Below, in pieces: positions 1 through 11,238 of a stretch of 64,000 bases of DNA (within the stretch, counting starts at the first letter, position 1; the number at the start of each line of letters is the position of its first letter). A program made the position numbers and the translations under genes. The stretch comes from Tetrastigma voinierianum (taxonomy: Eukaryota; Streptophyta; Magnoliopsida; Vitales; Vitaceae). The notes under the pieces were generated by a model. The model saw only the letters and a program-made list of their open reading frames with translations. It was not told the origin of the DNA and made no database searches. The stretch lies in NCBI GenBank assembly GCA_016808115.1, contig JAEQBH010006403.1, forward strand, positions 62,001 through 126,000, given 5' to 3'.

Positions 1-67
1 CGTTGATTTCAGTTCTATCCCGTGGTCCAGCCTGTTCCACGCCAAAATCTTGTTCTTCGTTTTCCAT
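1..67 (-). CDS. Athila-like gag, first 22 codons (partial)
   Basis: An ATG whose first base is plus-strand position 67 opens a minus-strand frame that begins MENEEQDFGVEQ and leaves the window. The same place in the element at the right end (58146) reads MENLKKRDFGVE, also preceded by ATAGTC. The start was chosen from this conserved pair. Too little is present to show any gag domain. Confidence 0.5.
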   Translation of the reverse strand, partial: MENEEQDFGVEQAGPRDRTEIN

Positions 68-302
68 GACTATCGGGCGTTTACCGCTCGTCTTCCGTTT
101 CAAGCACCCATGCGTAAGTCTTTCTCGTTCCGGATCACACAGTGTTGATTAATCTGCTTGGCTGCCGCATGTACTCACTAAAACCTGTACTGCAATAACA
201 CACAAACTAACAAAAACCCAATTACCAAGACTTGTAAAATAACAAAAAATAAAGAAAATTCGAATATTATCTATATGCTTACTACTCTATATCAATCTTG
301 GC

Positions 303-320
303 CTTCCAAGAACGGCGCCT
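303..320 (-). other. Primer-binding site, tRNA-Asp type
   Basis: On the minus strand the sequence AGGCGCCGTTCTTGGAAG follows the LTR end by about 8 bases. It resembles TGGCGCCGTTGCCGGGGA, the PBS complementary to tRNA-Asp used by Athila/Tat elements. This supports both the family call and the minus orientation. Confidence 0.75.
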
Positions 321-328
321 AAAAACTC

Positions 329-1536
329 ACAGTCGAAACGGGTGCGTAAAATATGCGCCTCATACGCCGCAGGCGCACGCTGTCATTTCAAGTAATATAG
401 TACTAGTGTACGAGTATCGATCCACAGGAAAGATGAACTGACTACGTATTTTCCTCGCTTCGACAACATATCCGAATGAATGATTCTGCGACGGAGTTTA
501 AACATCGAATCAACTAAACTATTGGTTTTGGTGAATTGATAATTAGGAGCCAGGTTAAATCTCCCCCGTCACATTCGATGGATTATTATTCAAAGATGTT
601 GTTATTCGCATTGTTTTATAATATATCAATGGCGCAGGTGATCTTACCTACGAGATATCCTCTCTCGAGGTATATATCTCGCCTATTTCGTGAATAGAAT
701 CGAGTATATCATCTATCTCGAATTCTGTATTCGTAAATGCTTAATGTTCAACCCTTAAACCACCTTCAGTTCTAATATCTCTATTACCCGACCTGGGCTT
801 AAAGGCTACTTCTATCTGTGATCCTCGAATACCCTCATCTCGAATCTCGATCTTCAGCAGTAAGTATGTTAATATCGCCGTATATTATCATATAATTAAC
901 ATGCAAAGATAGAGCGTGATGTGATAAACTAACAAATTGATTAACATGAAAGATTAAATTTAACTATAGTCATGATAGGGTTTGATGTAACCTCGTAAAG
1001 AGGCTTGTAACATCATGAAGGAGAAATAATACATGTAATATGAAGAACATCCTCATGTGATCTAAACAATAATCAAAATGAAAACTAATACAAAAATCCA
1101 AGGAGATCCTTGAAGTCTCACGTTGTGCTCCACCCGTCCGGTCAGCACGCCCCGATCCCCGATTCCCGAGCCCCCTCGCATTTAATGATGAGATCCAGAC
1201 TTGAGTCGACGTCACACGGATGACGTCAGCGACGCGGGGACGCTCGCGACGTGGGACGTCGCGACGTAGGGCGTTGACTCGTAATACTTGACCTCCACGT
1301 CGTGATTTAGTGACGTCGCGACGCGGAGATCGCCGCGACGTGGCAAGGCTTCCCCGCTCTACTCCTTATCGCTTCCAAAAGCTTCCAAAGATGTTCTTCT
1401 CGCCTCATCAAGCCTCAGATTTCGTATCAAACACTTAATCGAGATCTAACACCCAAAACTATATAAATAATGCCAAAACAACATGAAAATGCTAGACCGA
1501 CGCGAGTGTAATCCTCGAGGTTTTAAGCACTCATCA
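329..1536 (-). repeat. 5' LTR of the left Athila-like element
   Basis: The LTR is about 1.2 kb. Its minus-strand start TGATGAGTGCTTAAAAC matches the other family LTRs, and its 3' end lies just before GAGTTTTT and the PBS. It contains a GC-rich block at about 1205-1350 with repeated CGTCGCGACG and TGACGTCA-like words, and the family's clock of CTCGAGA/GAGATA-like words at 640-730. The 3' boundary is inferred by alignment with 57883, because this copy lacks a clear terminal CA. Confidence 0.75.
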
Positions 1537-2376
1537 CAAAGATCGCTAACTATTGATGTGTCACTCCGATCCGCAACAAATGGACCGCATCTTAGCAGTC
1601 TACTATTTGATTGTTTATAATCAGCTAACGTGCCAAATGGACTGCATCGTTATAAAACCATGTGATACCTATCAAGTAGCCAATGACCGTGGCTGCGACT
1701 CGATATCCCGTATATCGAAGACATAGGTTAAATTCGTTAAGGGTATAACTGAATTGATTGGCATAATCGATTGGATCGCATAACTCGAATTGATTTTTTA
1801 GAATTGAATCGAATAGTCGAACTGAATTGAAATTCCTATGGAGCATATTTGAATTGATTTGAGATCGTGAAATATTGATTATGAAAATGTATTTATGGGA
1901 TTACCAATGAACTATAATTTATTGTATATATATATATAACAAAGTATATGTATTGTATTTATATTGATCATCCAAATGATTGAAAGTTCTAATTATTAAA
2001 TCGTATGAATTGATTTAAGCCGAACTGAGGAATGGATTTGTATAGAACCACTAAAGATGAAAATGCTTACGTATTGTTTTACCAATGCGCAGTACCGAAA
2101 GTGATAGATAGTGATCGGGAGCATGGACCCAAGATCGAGGAGCCGAAATATAAAGAAAGAAATCTCTGAGTATGCTCCAACATGTGCCTACATTGTAAAT
2201 CATTTTGAAAAGCGTCGATGCCTACATCAGGAATGATCGCAAATGTAAATGTTTACGGGCTTGTTCAAATTTTGAAATCGTCTAATAAAGATATGATTTT
2301 GAATGATTTAATGATTTTAGTGGCATCCCTGACTGGCTCTGATCCGCCTGCTGGGGTCGCCCAGTAAGGCGCCACA
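1537..2376 (+). repeat. 5' LTR of the Tekay-type element, 3' portion
   Basis: It is truncated on the left by the Athila-like insertion at 1536. It matches 16890-17807, including the run from GTGAAATATTGATTATG to the TATATATATATA tract at 1925-1940, and ends in AAGGCGCCACA. I could not recognise a clean PBS just after 2376; a decayed tRNA-Met type site around 2380-2400 is possible. Confidence 0.8.
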
Positions 2377-2794
2377 TATTAATTGCACGTGAGCCTGTGT
2401 TAAAGTGCCTACAAAATGATTGAAATTGCTTGTAAATGATTTTGAAATTTTGTATAACATGCATTTCATTTGCACATAAAGGATGACATGACTCCGACAT
2501 GATCTTGCCGGTCTAATAGGATGAAGCATGGATCTGCTCATTCCCTGTAATGAGGATTCACTCAGGGACTCGCCCCAAATGTACCAAGTAAGGTGGAAGG
2601 CGGCAAGCATCCCATGCCCCAATTAATGAATGAAACTGTGAATAAGGGCGTGAGGCCATGGGTATCCTCCAAGAAATTTAGTTCAAGCATTGCAAGAGCC
2701 GAGCAACCACCGCATCAAGCCTGAAGTGATCAGCTATTGAGAGAATGGCAAGGTACCGACCAGATTTTAAGGAAAGAAAGAGGATGAGCCTTCT
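2377..2794 (+). other. Leader of the Tekay-type element, no clear gene
   Basis: This is the untranslated leader and probably the missing start of gag. No start codon or intact frame could be assigned. The segment from 2540 to 2780 may hold decayed gag N-terminal sequence. Confidence 0.4.
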
Positions 2795-3525
2795 ATGGCG
2801 TTAAAATCGCTCGAGAATCGAGCTAATGCTTGTGCAAAATGGCAGATACCGGAGAAGTTGGAATGTGCGACCTCATTACTACAGGATGAGGCTTATCGCT
2901 GCGGGTTTCCTGACTGTGACCGCACCATCAGAGAGTTACATGGGAGTTCTCTTGATGAGTTCAAGAAGCACTATGTGGGTCGATGATCCGAACAACATGA
3001 GACCTGAGTTTCATAATCTGAAGCAGCATAGATGAGTGTGACCGAATATCAAGAGAATTCATACCTGGCCGAGCAAGTATGCCCCGAGATACTTTTGTGG
3101 AGAGCTGGGAAGAAAGTGCCGTAGGTTTGAAGTGATGGCCTTAATGACTATATTCGAGCCCATGTCACAGCATTTTTGCCATGAGGATTTCTCCAAAATT
3201 TTCATATGTGCATTGAATGTGGAAAGAGAAGAAAGAGGAAAAGAAAGAAAAGATAAAAGATGTGGAAAGAAAAATCCCGGCCACCAAACACAACAACAAC
3301 AAAGGAAGAAATTTAGGACCACAGGTTCAATCACCCAACACCAAAGTACCGACAGAATACTCTACCAGCACCACAATATGAAAATAATTGTGAGTCCTTC
3401 TAGGAGGACAGATCGCCTCCCCATTGCTCCCATTGTGGGAGAACCATATGAGAATGTCGAGACTCCCATGTGCTTGTTTGATTTAGGATCCAAAGAGCAT
3501 AGAGTAGCAGATTGTCTTCTGTAGC
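2795..3525 (+). pseudogene. Tekay-type gag, frameshifted
   Basis: Pieces in several frames spell the retrotransposon gag (nucleocapsid/capsid) of this lineage. ECATSLLQDEAY lies near 2860-2895 and LDEFKKHYVGR at 2951-2983. A VTEYQREF-like stretch follows near 3040-3060, then ALNVEREER and a lysine-rich basic run near 3210-3300. The end is a zinc-knuckle remnant, GSKEHRVADC, at about 3485-3515; its partner cysteines are blurred by a frameshift. Gag packages element RNA in virus-like particles. At least four frame changes are needed, so no functional product is expected. The 5' start is not preserved. Confidence 0.75.
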
Positions 3526-3540
3526 TCGTTTCATTTACGC

Positions 3541-5560
3541 ATCTCGTGACCGGGGTACAACTTTAAGGTACAAGGCAATAAGAGTGTTGCACTGAATGTA
3601 GTGTTCGAGACACAAGGGACATGCAAACGTTGGGTAGGTAAGATGGTCGTGGTTCAAATTTAGAGATATGCAATGAAAGTAGTGGAAAGATATCGACGCT
3701 CCCGATGTGATAAATTTTTAATTTCAAATCTTTGATACGATCAGACATGCATTGGGATTCGACCCTGTGGTCAACCCACTCATATTTGCACCGGGGACAT
3801 ACCCAACTGGGTAAAGTACCAAGGAGTGAAACCGAATATGACATCTTGGTGACGAACCGCCATAAGAAGACAGGAATGTAGGTATAGAGATCGTCTCCGC
3901 CAAAATACGAGTATGAATTTTCGAGATCTACTGAAGCACGCCTGTGGAGCTCCATGTGATATCGGGACGGACTGGCTCCCGACATCAAGCAATAGTTGAT
4001 TTGAATGAAAAGAGTAACCCTAAGAACACCGTAAATGAAGACGGTAAGTAACTTCACGGCAGGAAAGGTCAAATCACCTATCTAATGTGATATCCGCCAC
4101 ATCAAGAACAATGGTGCGGAAAGGATGTGAAGCCTACTTCGTCTGGGCGTGATTAATACCAGAAAGGCAAGGTCTAGTATATCCGCCGATATCCCCATCA
4201 TAGCGACTCTTCCTGATGTGTTTCCTAAAGAGTTACCAAGATTGCCCTCGCATGTGGGATTGAAGTTTATATTGACGCTGCACTGTGCCACACGCATCCA
4301 TTACACCGCATGTAATGGCTCCACTAGAGCTAAAGGAATTGAAATCGGCAGCTTGCAAGAACTACTAGAAAAGGGTTTATTGCACTCAAGTGTATCACCA
4401 CGGGTGCTCCCGCGTGCTTTTGCTAAAAAGAAAGATGGTACACTCATTAAGGGCTGATTATAGACAATTGAACAAGTTACCAAGAAGAATAAACATCCGC
4501 ACCGTAATCGATGACTATTTCACCACTAAAAGGTATCTTCAAAGATCGACTGGCGATCCGGGGTACCATCGGCTTGAGAATTAAAGATGTCGATGTGCAT
4601 AAGACGGCTGCTAGACGTGATATGGACATTATGATTCCTTGTAATGCCGCTTGATCGACAAATGCTCCACGCTTTCATGGACCTAATGAATCGTGGTTTT
4701 CCGAATCGTATGTGGATCAGCGTTTATCGTAGTTGTTCATAGACGACATTCTTGCGGTATTCAAAAGATCACGAAAGTCATGACACACACCTTAGAGTAG
4801 TGTTGTAGACTTTGAGAAAAGAGCAAATTGCATGAAAACTGAGCAAGTGTGAGTTTTGGAAGAATGAAGTGTCATTTCGCATATAGTATCGAAAGGAAGG
4901 AACTGGTAGATCCAAAGAAAATAAGTGGCTGCTGAATGGAAGCCACCTAGAAATGTGCCACAGAAGTGCGTAGGCTCAGACTAAAGAGATACTACGAAGA
5001 TCTGCTAAGGGGTTTTCTATGACCGCGTTCTCGATGACGCAGAGTTTCCTGTCTTAAAATGTAAAGTATGAATGAGGAAAATGTCAAAGAAGTTTTGATA
5101 AGTTGAAAGCATTCTTAACCGAGGTTCGTTTTACCAACCGAATCGGCGGTAGAGAATATGTGGATTAGTGATGTCATAAATGGACTTGATGTGTCCTAAT
5201 GCAAGAGGGTAAAGTGGTAGCCTACGATTCAAGACAAATAGTCGCATGAAAGAACTACCCCACGCGATGATTCGAATTGTTTAAATTGCATTCATAATAA
5301 ACTTTGGAGACATTATTCACGAGAAGTGTTTCATCTACATCATCATAAGAGTCTTAAGTATTTGCCCTCACAGCGAGAGCTTAACTCTGGAGACAATCTG
5401 AGATGGATGGAACTGATAAAGATTATGACTCAAGCAAGGATTGATTATCACCCGAAAGGCCAATGCAGTGGCCGACGCTTTGAGTAGAAAGTCAATACGA
5501 ACGCCGAAGGCCAATGCCCATTTGTCATTACATGACGTATGGTACCGTAGTGGCAGAGTT
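3541..5560 (+). pseudogene. Tekay-type pol: protease, reverse transcriptase, RNase H
   Basis: The protease part (3541-4140) is too decayed to show an Asp active site. Reverse transcriptase is clear: INTRKARSSIS at 4150-4182, then PDVFPKELPRLPSH, LQELLEKGLLHSSVSPR, a KKDGTL motif near 4430, and DYRQLNK at about 4456-4477 in another frame. A possible VFIDDIL-like catalytic stretch is near 4735-4760. The RNase H end is marked by a DYHPxKANAVADALSRK-like string at about 5442-5490, split by a frameshift. In an intact element this enzyme set copies genomic RNA into cDNA. Here it is multiply frameshifted and has lost its catalytic continuity. Confidence 0.8.
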
Positions 5561-5699
5561 GATAGCGAGATCGTAGTTTGTTGAATCTAGTGCTAGAGGC
5601 ACAAAAAGAAAGATGAGAAAATCTGCTACACAATAAATCGATTGGAAATGGTAAAGAAAACTCGAAATTCACAAAGTGAACGTAAGAGAGGGAGTTTTG

Positions 5700-6985
5700 T
5701 ATTATAAAGACCTGGTTTGTGTACTGATTGTAATGATTTGAGGAAACTTATACTAGAAAGAGGCACATAGTGATTCTATCCATCCCTAGCACAAAGATGT
5801 ATCGAGATTTAAAATGTCATTCGTGGTCCGGATGAAAAGAGATGTGTCAATATGTAACCAAGTGTTTGGTGTGTCAAAGTAAAGGCGAGCATCAAGTTCC
5901 TTCGATTATTGCAGCCTGCTGAATACCTGAGTGGAAATGGACCGAATCACCATGGATTTTGTGGTCGTTACCATTGACAGGAGAAGACATGACTCGCTTG
6001 GGTCGTAGTAGGACCGATTGACCAAGCTTCGCCTCACTTACCGCTGAGAACGGATTATTCACTACGTCGGGCAGAGTCAGATATCAAGGAAATAGTTCTG
6101 GGCGACATGGGATTCGACATCCATTATTTCGCATCGAGATCCGAGGTTTACTTCGATTTTAGGAAAATTTGCAAGAGGCTCGGGCACGCGATCGAAGCCT
6201 CAGACAAAGATTCCACCCACAAACGGATGGACAATCCGAGAGAGTGATCCGATCAATATATGTTAAGGAGTTATGTGGATCGACCTGAGGGTAGTCAGGA
6301 TCAACACATCATTTAGCTGAATTTGTGTACAACAACAATTTCCAATCAAGTATTGGAATGGCGCCCATGAGGCTTTATATGAGAAAATGTGAACACTATC
6401 AGGTCGACTCGAATCGGTTTAAAAGAAAGTGATTGGCCCCGACTTGATACAAGAGACTCCAAGAAAAAGTGAAATGATTGTAGAGAGATTGAAGGTGGCC
6501 ACCGATAGACGTGAATCATATGCCGACATGAAAAGAAAAGATATTCGATATGAGATCTACAAAAGTGTTTTTTGAAAAGCACCTCTTGAAGAAGATGAGA
6601 TTCGGGGAAAAGTGCCGAGCTTCCTAGATTTATCGTCCTTATGAAGTGATTGGAAAAGTGGGTCTGGGCATATAGATTAGCATTACCTCCCGACTCGAAA
6701 ATATCCATAATGTATTTCATGTGTCCATAATGAGGCAACGATCAGACCACATGTAGTCTCTTTCCTGAGACAATTGAGTCGAGGCCATCTGATTTACGTA
6801 TGAAGAAGATGTTTTTTCGTGAGATTTTGGCTCATGAAGTGAAAGAATTATGGAACGAGAAGATTCCGCTAGTCAAAGTGCTGTGGAGAAACCATAAGAC
6901 TGAAGAAGCCACTGGGAAAGTGAGGAACGATAAGAAGCAGATCCGCAATCAAGCTTGACTAAGGTAATTTCGAGGACGAAATTTT
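5700..6985 (+). pseudogene. Tekay-type integrase with chromodomain
   Basis: The fragments follow the order of a Ty3 integrase. The zinc-binding region reads near WPGMKRDVS...CLVCQ at 5820-5880 and is followed by a WKWTRITMDFV-like string at about 5930-5965. The central domain includes HPQTDGQSERVI at 6215-6255. A GPYEVIGKVG-like C-terminal segment lies at 6625-6665. The tail at 6800-6960 reads IPLVKVLWRNHKTEEAT, a chromodomain, which directs chromoviruses to particular chromatin. The coding end is followed by the hallmark AATTTCGAGGACGAAATTTT at 6966-6985, then the polypurine stretch. Stops and frameshifts occur throughout. Confidence 0.8.
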
Positions 6986-7963
6986 TATTAAGCTGGGAGA
7001 GTTAACGCCCCAAAATACCCTAAAATTTTTATAATAAAATTTTAGTATATTCCTGCATATGGAGCCAACTGGGTATTTTTCGAAATTTTTTATTGATTAG
7101 ATGATTGTTGAACTTAAATGAACCCAAGTGAAAAAGAGAAAAATATAGAAATTGTAAAATGGGGGACCCAAGGTCAATTGTAAATAAGTTTATATGTCTA
7201 AGTGATATTAGGAGAAATAAATGAGCAAAAGGAAAAATCAAGGAAATGACATGTGGTACTGGTGGAAAGAGGGAGGAAGCTTCCTCCTTTTTAAAAATAC
7301 TCCATTAAGAGGATCCATAAGAAAATAGAGAAAAGGGAAAGCAGAGAGAGGCTCCACTCTCTCTCTAGATTTTCTCCGACGATCTGACCATAGGTCTCCT
7401 GGGCGAAGCACGAAGGGAAGTCCTTCCTAGTGGCCAAGAGCTACAAGTAGAGACCTAACCGGACTTTCGACAAACTCCATGAGGTGGGAGGTCTTCCTAC
7501 TTGGTCTTCTTCTACCCTAAGGATTGTCAGTAGTTATCCGCCTTAGGGAAAGTTTGGTTGCATTTTAAACCATGGGAAGCTGCCACATCGCAGGGTAGTG
7601 CGAGCTGGGGCCGAAACTTCTAGAGCTGATTTTGGGCACGGCCAAGGATTGGGTAAAGGTGTCCTTCTAGTAAATTGTAGCCACATCAATTAACTTGATG
7701 TTAGGCTTTGAATTTCACCTGACCTCTCGTAGACTAAGTTATAGTCCTTTACTCGAGGTCAAATAACTAAATCTGGCCTGTCACTTTGTCCGGGGTCAGT
7801 CAACTAGCCGTACTCTAGAACGAAGTTTTCGATCAGAAATAAAGAGAATTTAGCAGTAAGTCCTTCAGAAATTGTGGCGCATCAATGAAATTGATGTAAG
7901 GCTTTGAATTTTATCTGACTGTGAGACCAAGTTATGGTCTTTTATCAACAACAATAAATGGGC

Positions 7964-8165
7964 CGCTACCGCTAAACCGAGGTCGCCAAACAAAGGGTCG
8001 CCAAACAATGTCAAACAGCCGTCACAAACAGCCGGTCGTCAAACAATGGTCGCCAAACCGGTGGTCGCAAACAGCTGGTCAGCCAAACCGAGGTCGCTAA
8101 ACACCGTCGCCAAACAAAGGCTACAAACAGCCGTCGCCAAACGCTGGTCGCCAAACAAAGGTTTC
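7964..8165 (+). repeat. Short tandem array of GTCGCCAAAC words inside an LTR
   Basis: About a dozen imperfect copies of a 15-20 base unit built on GGTCGCCAAACA or AAACAGCCGTCGCC occur in tandem. The spacing is irregular, which suggests either ongoing unit turnover or local consensus error. No coding role is apparent. Confidence 0.75.
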
Positions 8166-8232
8166 ATTCAAATGCTGCTCGCCGTTGCTCGCCAAATGTC
8201 ATTACTACTGCGCCAACTCAAAAGCCACTATG

Positions 8233-8700
8233 TATGACCTCCAACTTCGGAAGGTCATATCTCCTTCGTTTGAACTCCGATTTGAGGCCTGACTCTATGG
8301 AAAGCCCATGGAGTCAAGAATGTCTCATATTCCCGAGGATGATGTTAGATGTCAGGACCGAGGTGTTTGAATGAGCCGCCACTCAGTGCACTTCTTCGCC
8401 TGTGTCACTGTCAAAGCTGACTACGCGCATGACCTCCAACCCGAAGGTCATATCTCCTTCGTTTGAACTCGATGGTGTTCTTGGACTCTATGGAAAGCCC
8501 ATTGAGTCAAGAATACATATGACTGAGGAGGATATACATTTAACCGAGGCATAGATCGAACTAGTCCAGGCCAGGTCAGCTCGCCGGGCTCGATTTCGAT
8601 CAGATGACCTCCAACTTCTGGTCATAACTCCTTCAAGGTCCGAACTCCGATTCAAGGATCTTTGACTCTATGCAAAGCCCATTGAGTCAATAATTCATCT
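8233..8700 (+). repeat. Three tandem copies of a 175-196 bp unit in the LTR
   Basis: Copies start with ATGACCTCCAAC at 8233, 8429 and 8604. Each continues through GGTCATATCTCCTTCG (or its variant) to a TATGGAAAGCCCATGGAGTCAAG-like sequence about 85 bases later. The spacing between starts is 196 and 175. It is an internal duplication of LTR sequence. Confidence 0.8.
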
Positions 8701-9057
8701 ATATATAGCTTGTTTAAATTGAACTCATACTAACCTCCAAAATCAATCCTAACCAAACTAATAGCGCACGCATGAATAATATTATTCTTGTTAGTTTTCG
8801 AATGTGGACTGACGAGGAGGAAAAAGCTAAACTATGATTGAGATTCCAAGTTGGAATCAAAGGGTGCAAAGATTTTTGGGTTTGTTCTTCTAAATCTATT
8901 CTCATTTCAAGTTTGAAATGTTTGTTCTCTGACTCTATTCCCCCTTTCAAGTTTTTTTGCATGTTTGTTAAGCGTATTGAATTGATTTAATTGATTTGAG
9001 AAAAGTGATTAATGAGAAATGTTTGCATATAAAAATTGCATGATTATTGAAAATAAA

Positions 9058-9642
9058 TGTTAGCAATTATGTGCTCTTGGGTCCCATAGTATTCTCAAAA
9101 TATATGTATAAATTATAAATTTATAATAAATATAATTTATTATATGAACGGTTTTATAATAAATATAATTTATTATATGAGCGGTTATTTATAATAAATA
9201 TAATTTATTATATGAACAGTTATTCGCTTGATGTAATGGGTTTTAAGGTTTTCTCTTTGAGTTTTTTCATACATTTTTTGAGAATACGGAACAGAAGAAA
9301 GAAAGAATTTTCTATTCTTTGTTTTTCTCTAAGTGTTAAGATTCGATTCACGTACGATTCATTGTGCCCACACACATCATACCACCCACGGATAGATACG
9401 GAAGATCGGACGGTCTGGTGCGTCACACGTAGATTGGGCCGGTGTAGATCGTTGGTTCGCGTCTTTACATTCTTTGTAAGATCGGCGGTGTAGATTGGTG
9501 GTTGGTGGGCGATCTAGAAGTCTAGTTGATGGATCTGCAAATCTACATAGGTAATTTTATTTAATATTGAATTTTAGATACAGGTTGCGTGTTTAATCGT
9601 ATTGCCCCAGATCCAGTAGCCCGCATTTGTGTTTTTCCTTCA
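9058..9642 (+). repeat. 5' LTR of the nested copia element
   Basis: It starts TGTTAGCAATTATGTG and ends CCTTCA. Nearly the same sequence begins at 16210. Positions 9118-9222 hold three copies of a 35 bp AT-rich unit built on ATAATAAATATAATTTATTA; the 3' LTR has only two. The downstream half carries repeated GTAGATCG/GGTTGGTGGGCG-like words. Confidence 0.85.
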
Positions 9643-9643
9643 A

Positions 9644-9655
9644 TTGGTATCGAGC
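9644..9655 (+). other. Primer-binding site, tRNA-iMet type
   Basis: TTGGTATCGAGC starts two bases after the LTR end. It matches the canonical TGGTATCAGAGC with one missing base, and so marks the start of the internal region. Confidence 0.75.
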
Positions 9656-11238
9656 ATCTTGTAGATAACTTACTGTATCTAGGTATTCAATAATGCATGT
9701 AATTTTGATGTTGATTTAGTATATAGCACCTAGGTTCTATTTGTTGTTAAGATCGCATGATTAAGATCTACGGTGAATTTTATGATTTTTGTTCATGAAT
9801 GGATGTATTATTTTAATGGTTTCTTGCTAGATCGTAGTAGATTTTGATTGTATTAATTTTTGGGTTTTGTAACGGGAGAATTTGGTCATAAAGTCGGGTT
9901 TCCTTCACAGTTTTATTGTATTTATTTTTTAATTAAAAATAGTTGTAATTTTTAAATTTCAAATCCTGCAGCCCAAATCTGTGCACCCTTCATTATTTAG
10001 GCGGGAGAAGATGCGGACACCATCTCGGAAACGTGACCAGTGAAAGACGTTAGAGGGAGGAGGAGACGCGTCGGACGGGATCGGCGGTGCAGAAGCGTCG
10101 TCCACCCGGCCTACACGCGCCCGGTGGAAGTTCTGCGTGGATCTCGCTCGGTGATAGTCTTTGGGCGCGTGAGGCGTCTGAGTCGTTTAGCGGCTACGCC
10201 AGGCGGGCGGCTCGTCGTGCAGTGGTGGTTCTTCCCCTGGGCCGGTTTTTGATTTGGTGGACGGTGGGACCTACTACCCTTCAAATTAGAACATGTTAGG
10301 GTTTTAGGGTTTTAATTTATTTTAGTTTTGGGCCTTTATGCCTTTGTAAACTAAAATAATTGGTAGAACATAAGGATATTTGTAATAGGCCCATTTTAAT
10401 TTTTAGGAAAACCATGGATTAGGGTTATTTAATTAATGCTTTTTGTGAATGGTTTTAAATTATATGCTTATAACATGTTTTATGTGATAACATGCCATAT
10501 AAAATGGAGTGGTGCCATATAAATTTGCATCAATAGTAATTACATGTGCATAATCATTATTATGATTCTATTATCTAGTTTAACTGTAATTATTATGGAA
10601 AAATTATTTTATTTTTTTTGAAATAATTTTAGAAAATCCTATTATTTAAAATATTGAATGGTGAAGGTTTTAATTAATTTAATTAATTTTTAAACCTAAG
10701 GGCTCCATTATTGGGTCTAATAATAAAATGATCATGTGATGCCCCGACGGATAAACATGGTTGGATTTTTATTGGATTAGACCTCAATTAAGTTTCAAAT
10801 TTTAATATCCAGATTGATCGACCCAACGTCGGCAATCTTGGATATTAAAGATAATTTTGAAATTAAAACAATGGTTAAAACATTCAAACTTAATTTAATT
10901 ACCCTCAGCGAGGCTATGATATTTTATTAAGTGCCCAAAGTTTGAAACAATTAGAGTGAAATGATTATGTATTATCTGAGAAGTTACATGCAGAAGGTGG
11001 GATTTAAGTAATTAAAACTGTGACTCCCCATCTTTCACGGGAACCAGCTTAGTAGGATACTAATCATTTCATGATCAAATTTAGTTTGTTATAAATATCT
11101 TGCCCAACGTATAAGTGTTTATAATGGAAACCAAATAATTGTTTACAATAATGAAATAGTTTTGGGATTAACTAAATTTTAAGATTATGTTTATTGTAGA
11201 TATTACGTTTTAATACTAGTGTGTATTTTTTCGAGAAA
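9656..11238 (+). other. Long non-coding leader of the copia element
   Basis: About 1.6 kb separate the PBS from gag. A GC-rich patch lies at 10010-10260 and AT-rich sequence elsewhere. Short open frames in the GC-rich patch look incidental. No promoter or RNA structure can be supported by reading alone. Confidence 0.5.

Larger units (their letters stand above)
1..1536 (-). mobile_element. Athila-like Ty3 retrotransposon, 5' end only (runs off left edge)
   Basis: Read on the minus strand, the segment is ordered LTR (1536 to 329), tRNA-Asp primer-binding site, untranslated leader and the first codons of gag. The same order and sequence recur on the plus strand at 56754-58200, so both belong to one family. 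The LTR starts with TGATGAGTGC, as do the LTRs at 27200, 30951 and 56754. The element lies inside the 5' LTR of the chromovirus that follows: sequence from about 1541 onward matches that element's 3' LTR from about 16890. The remainder of the element and the displaced first part of the chromovirus LTR must lie to the left of the window. Confidence 0.8.
7001..9057 (+). repeat. 3' LTR of the Tekay-type element, first half
   Basis: It begins GTTAACGCCCCAAAA directly after the purine-rich AAGCTGGGAGA. It continues to 9057, where a copia LTR starts, and resumes at 16770. It contains two internal arrays (7964-8165 and 8233-8700), listed separately. The matching part of the 5' LTR is not in the window, so the start is based on the polypurine tract and the family's TAACGCCCC start. 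Confidence 0.7.

Noticed and set aside
1920..1945. TATATATATATA as a promoter of a separate gene
   Set aside because: It is conserved in both Tekay-type LTR copies (also near 17288) and is LTR-internal sequence; no separate gene follows it.
3059..3334. Minus-strand frame with a hydrophobic, cysteine-rich start resembling a membrane peptide
   Set aside because: It is the reverse of the lysine/glutamate-rich gag end of the Tekay-type element and has no support of its own.
10040..10299. Overlapping GC-rich open frames rich in arginine, looking like a small protein gene
   Set aside because: They lie in the non-coding leader of the copia element between PBS and gag, have no motif, and several frames are open at once, which is typical of GC-rich DNA.
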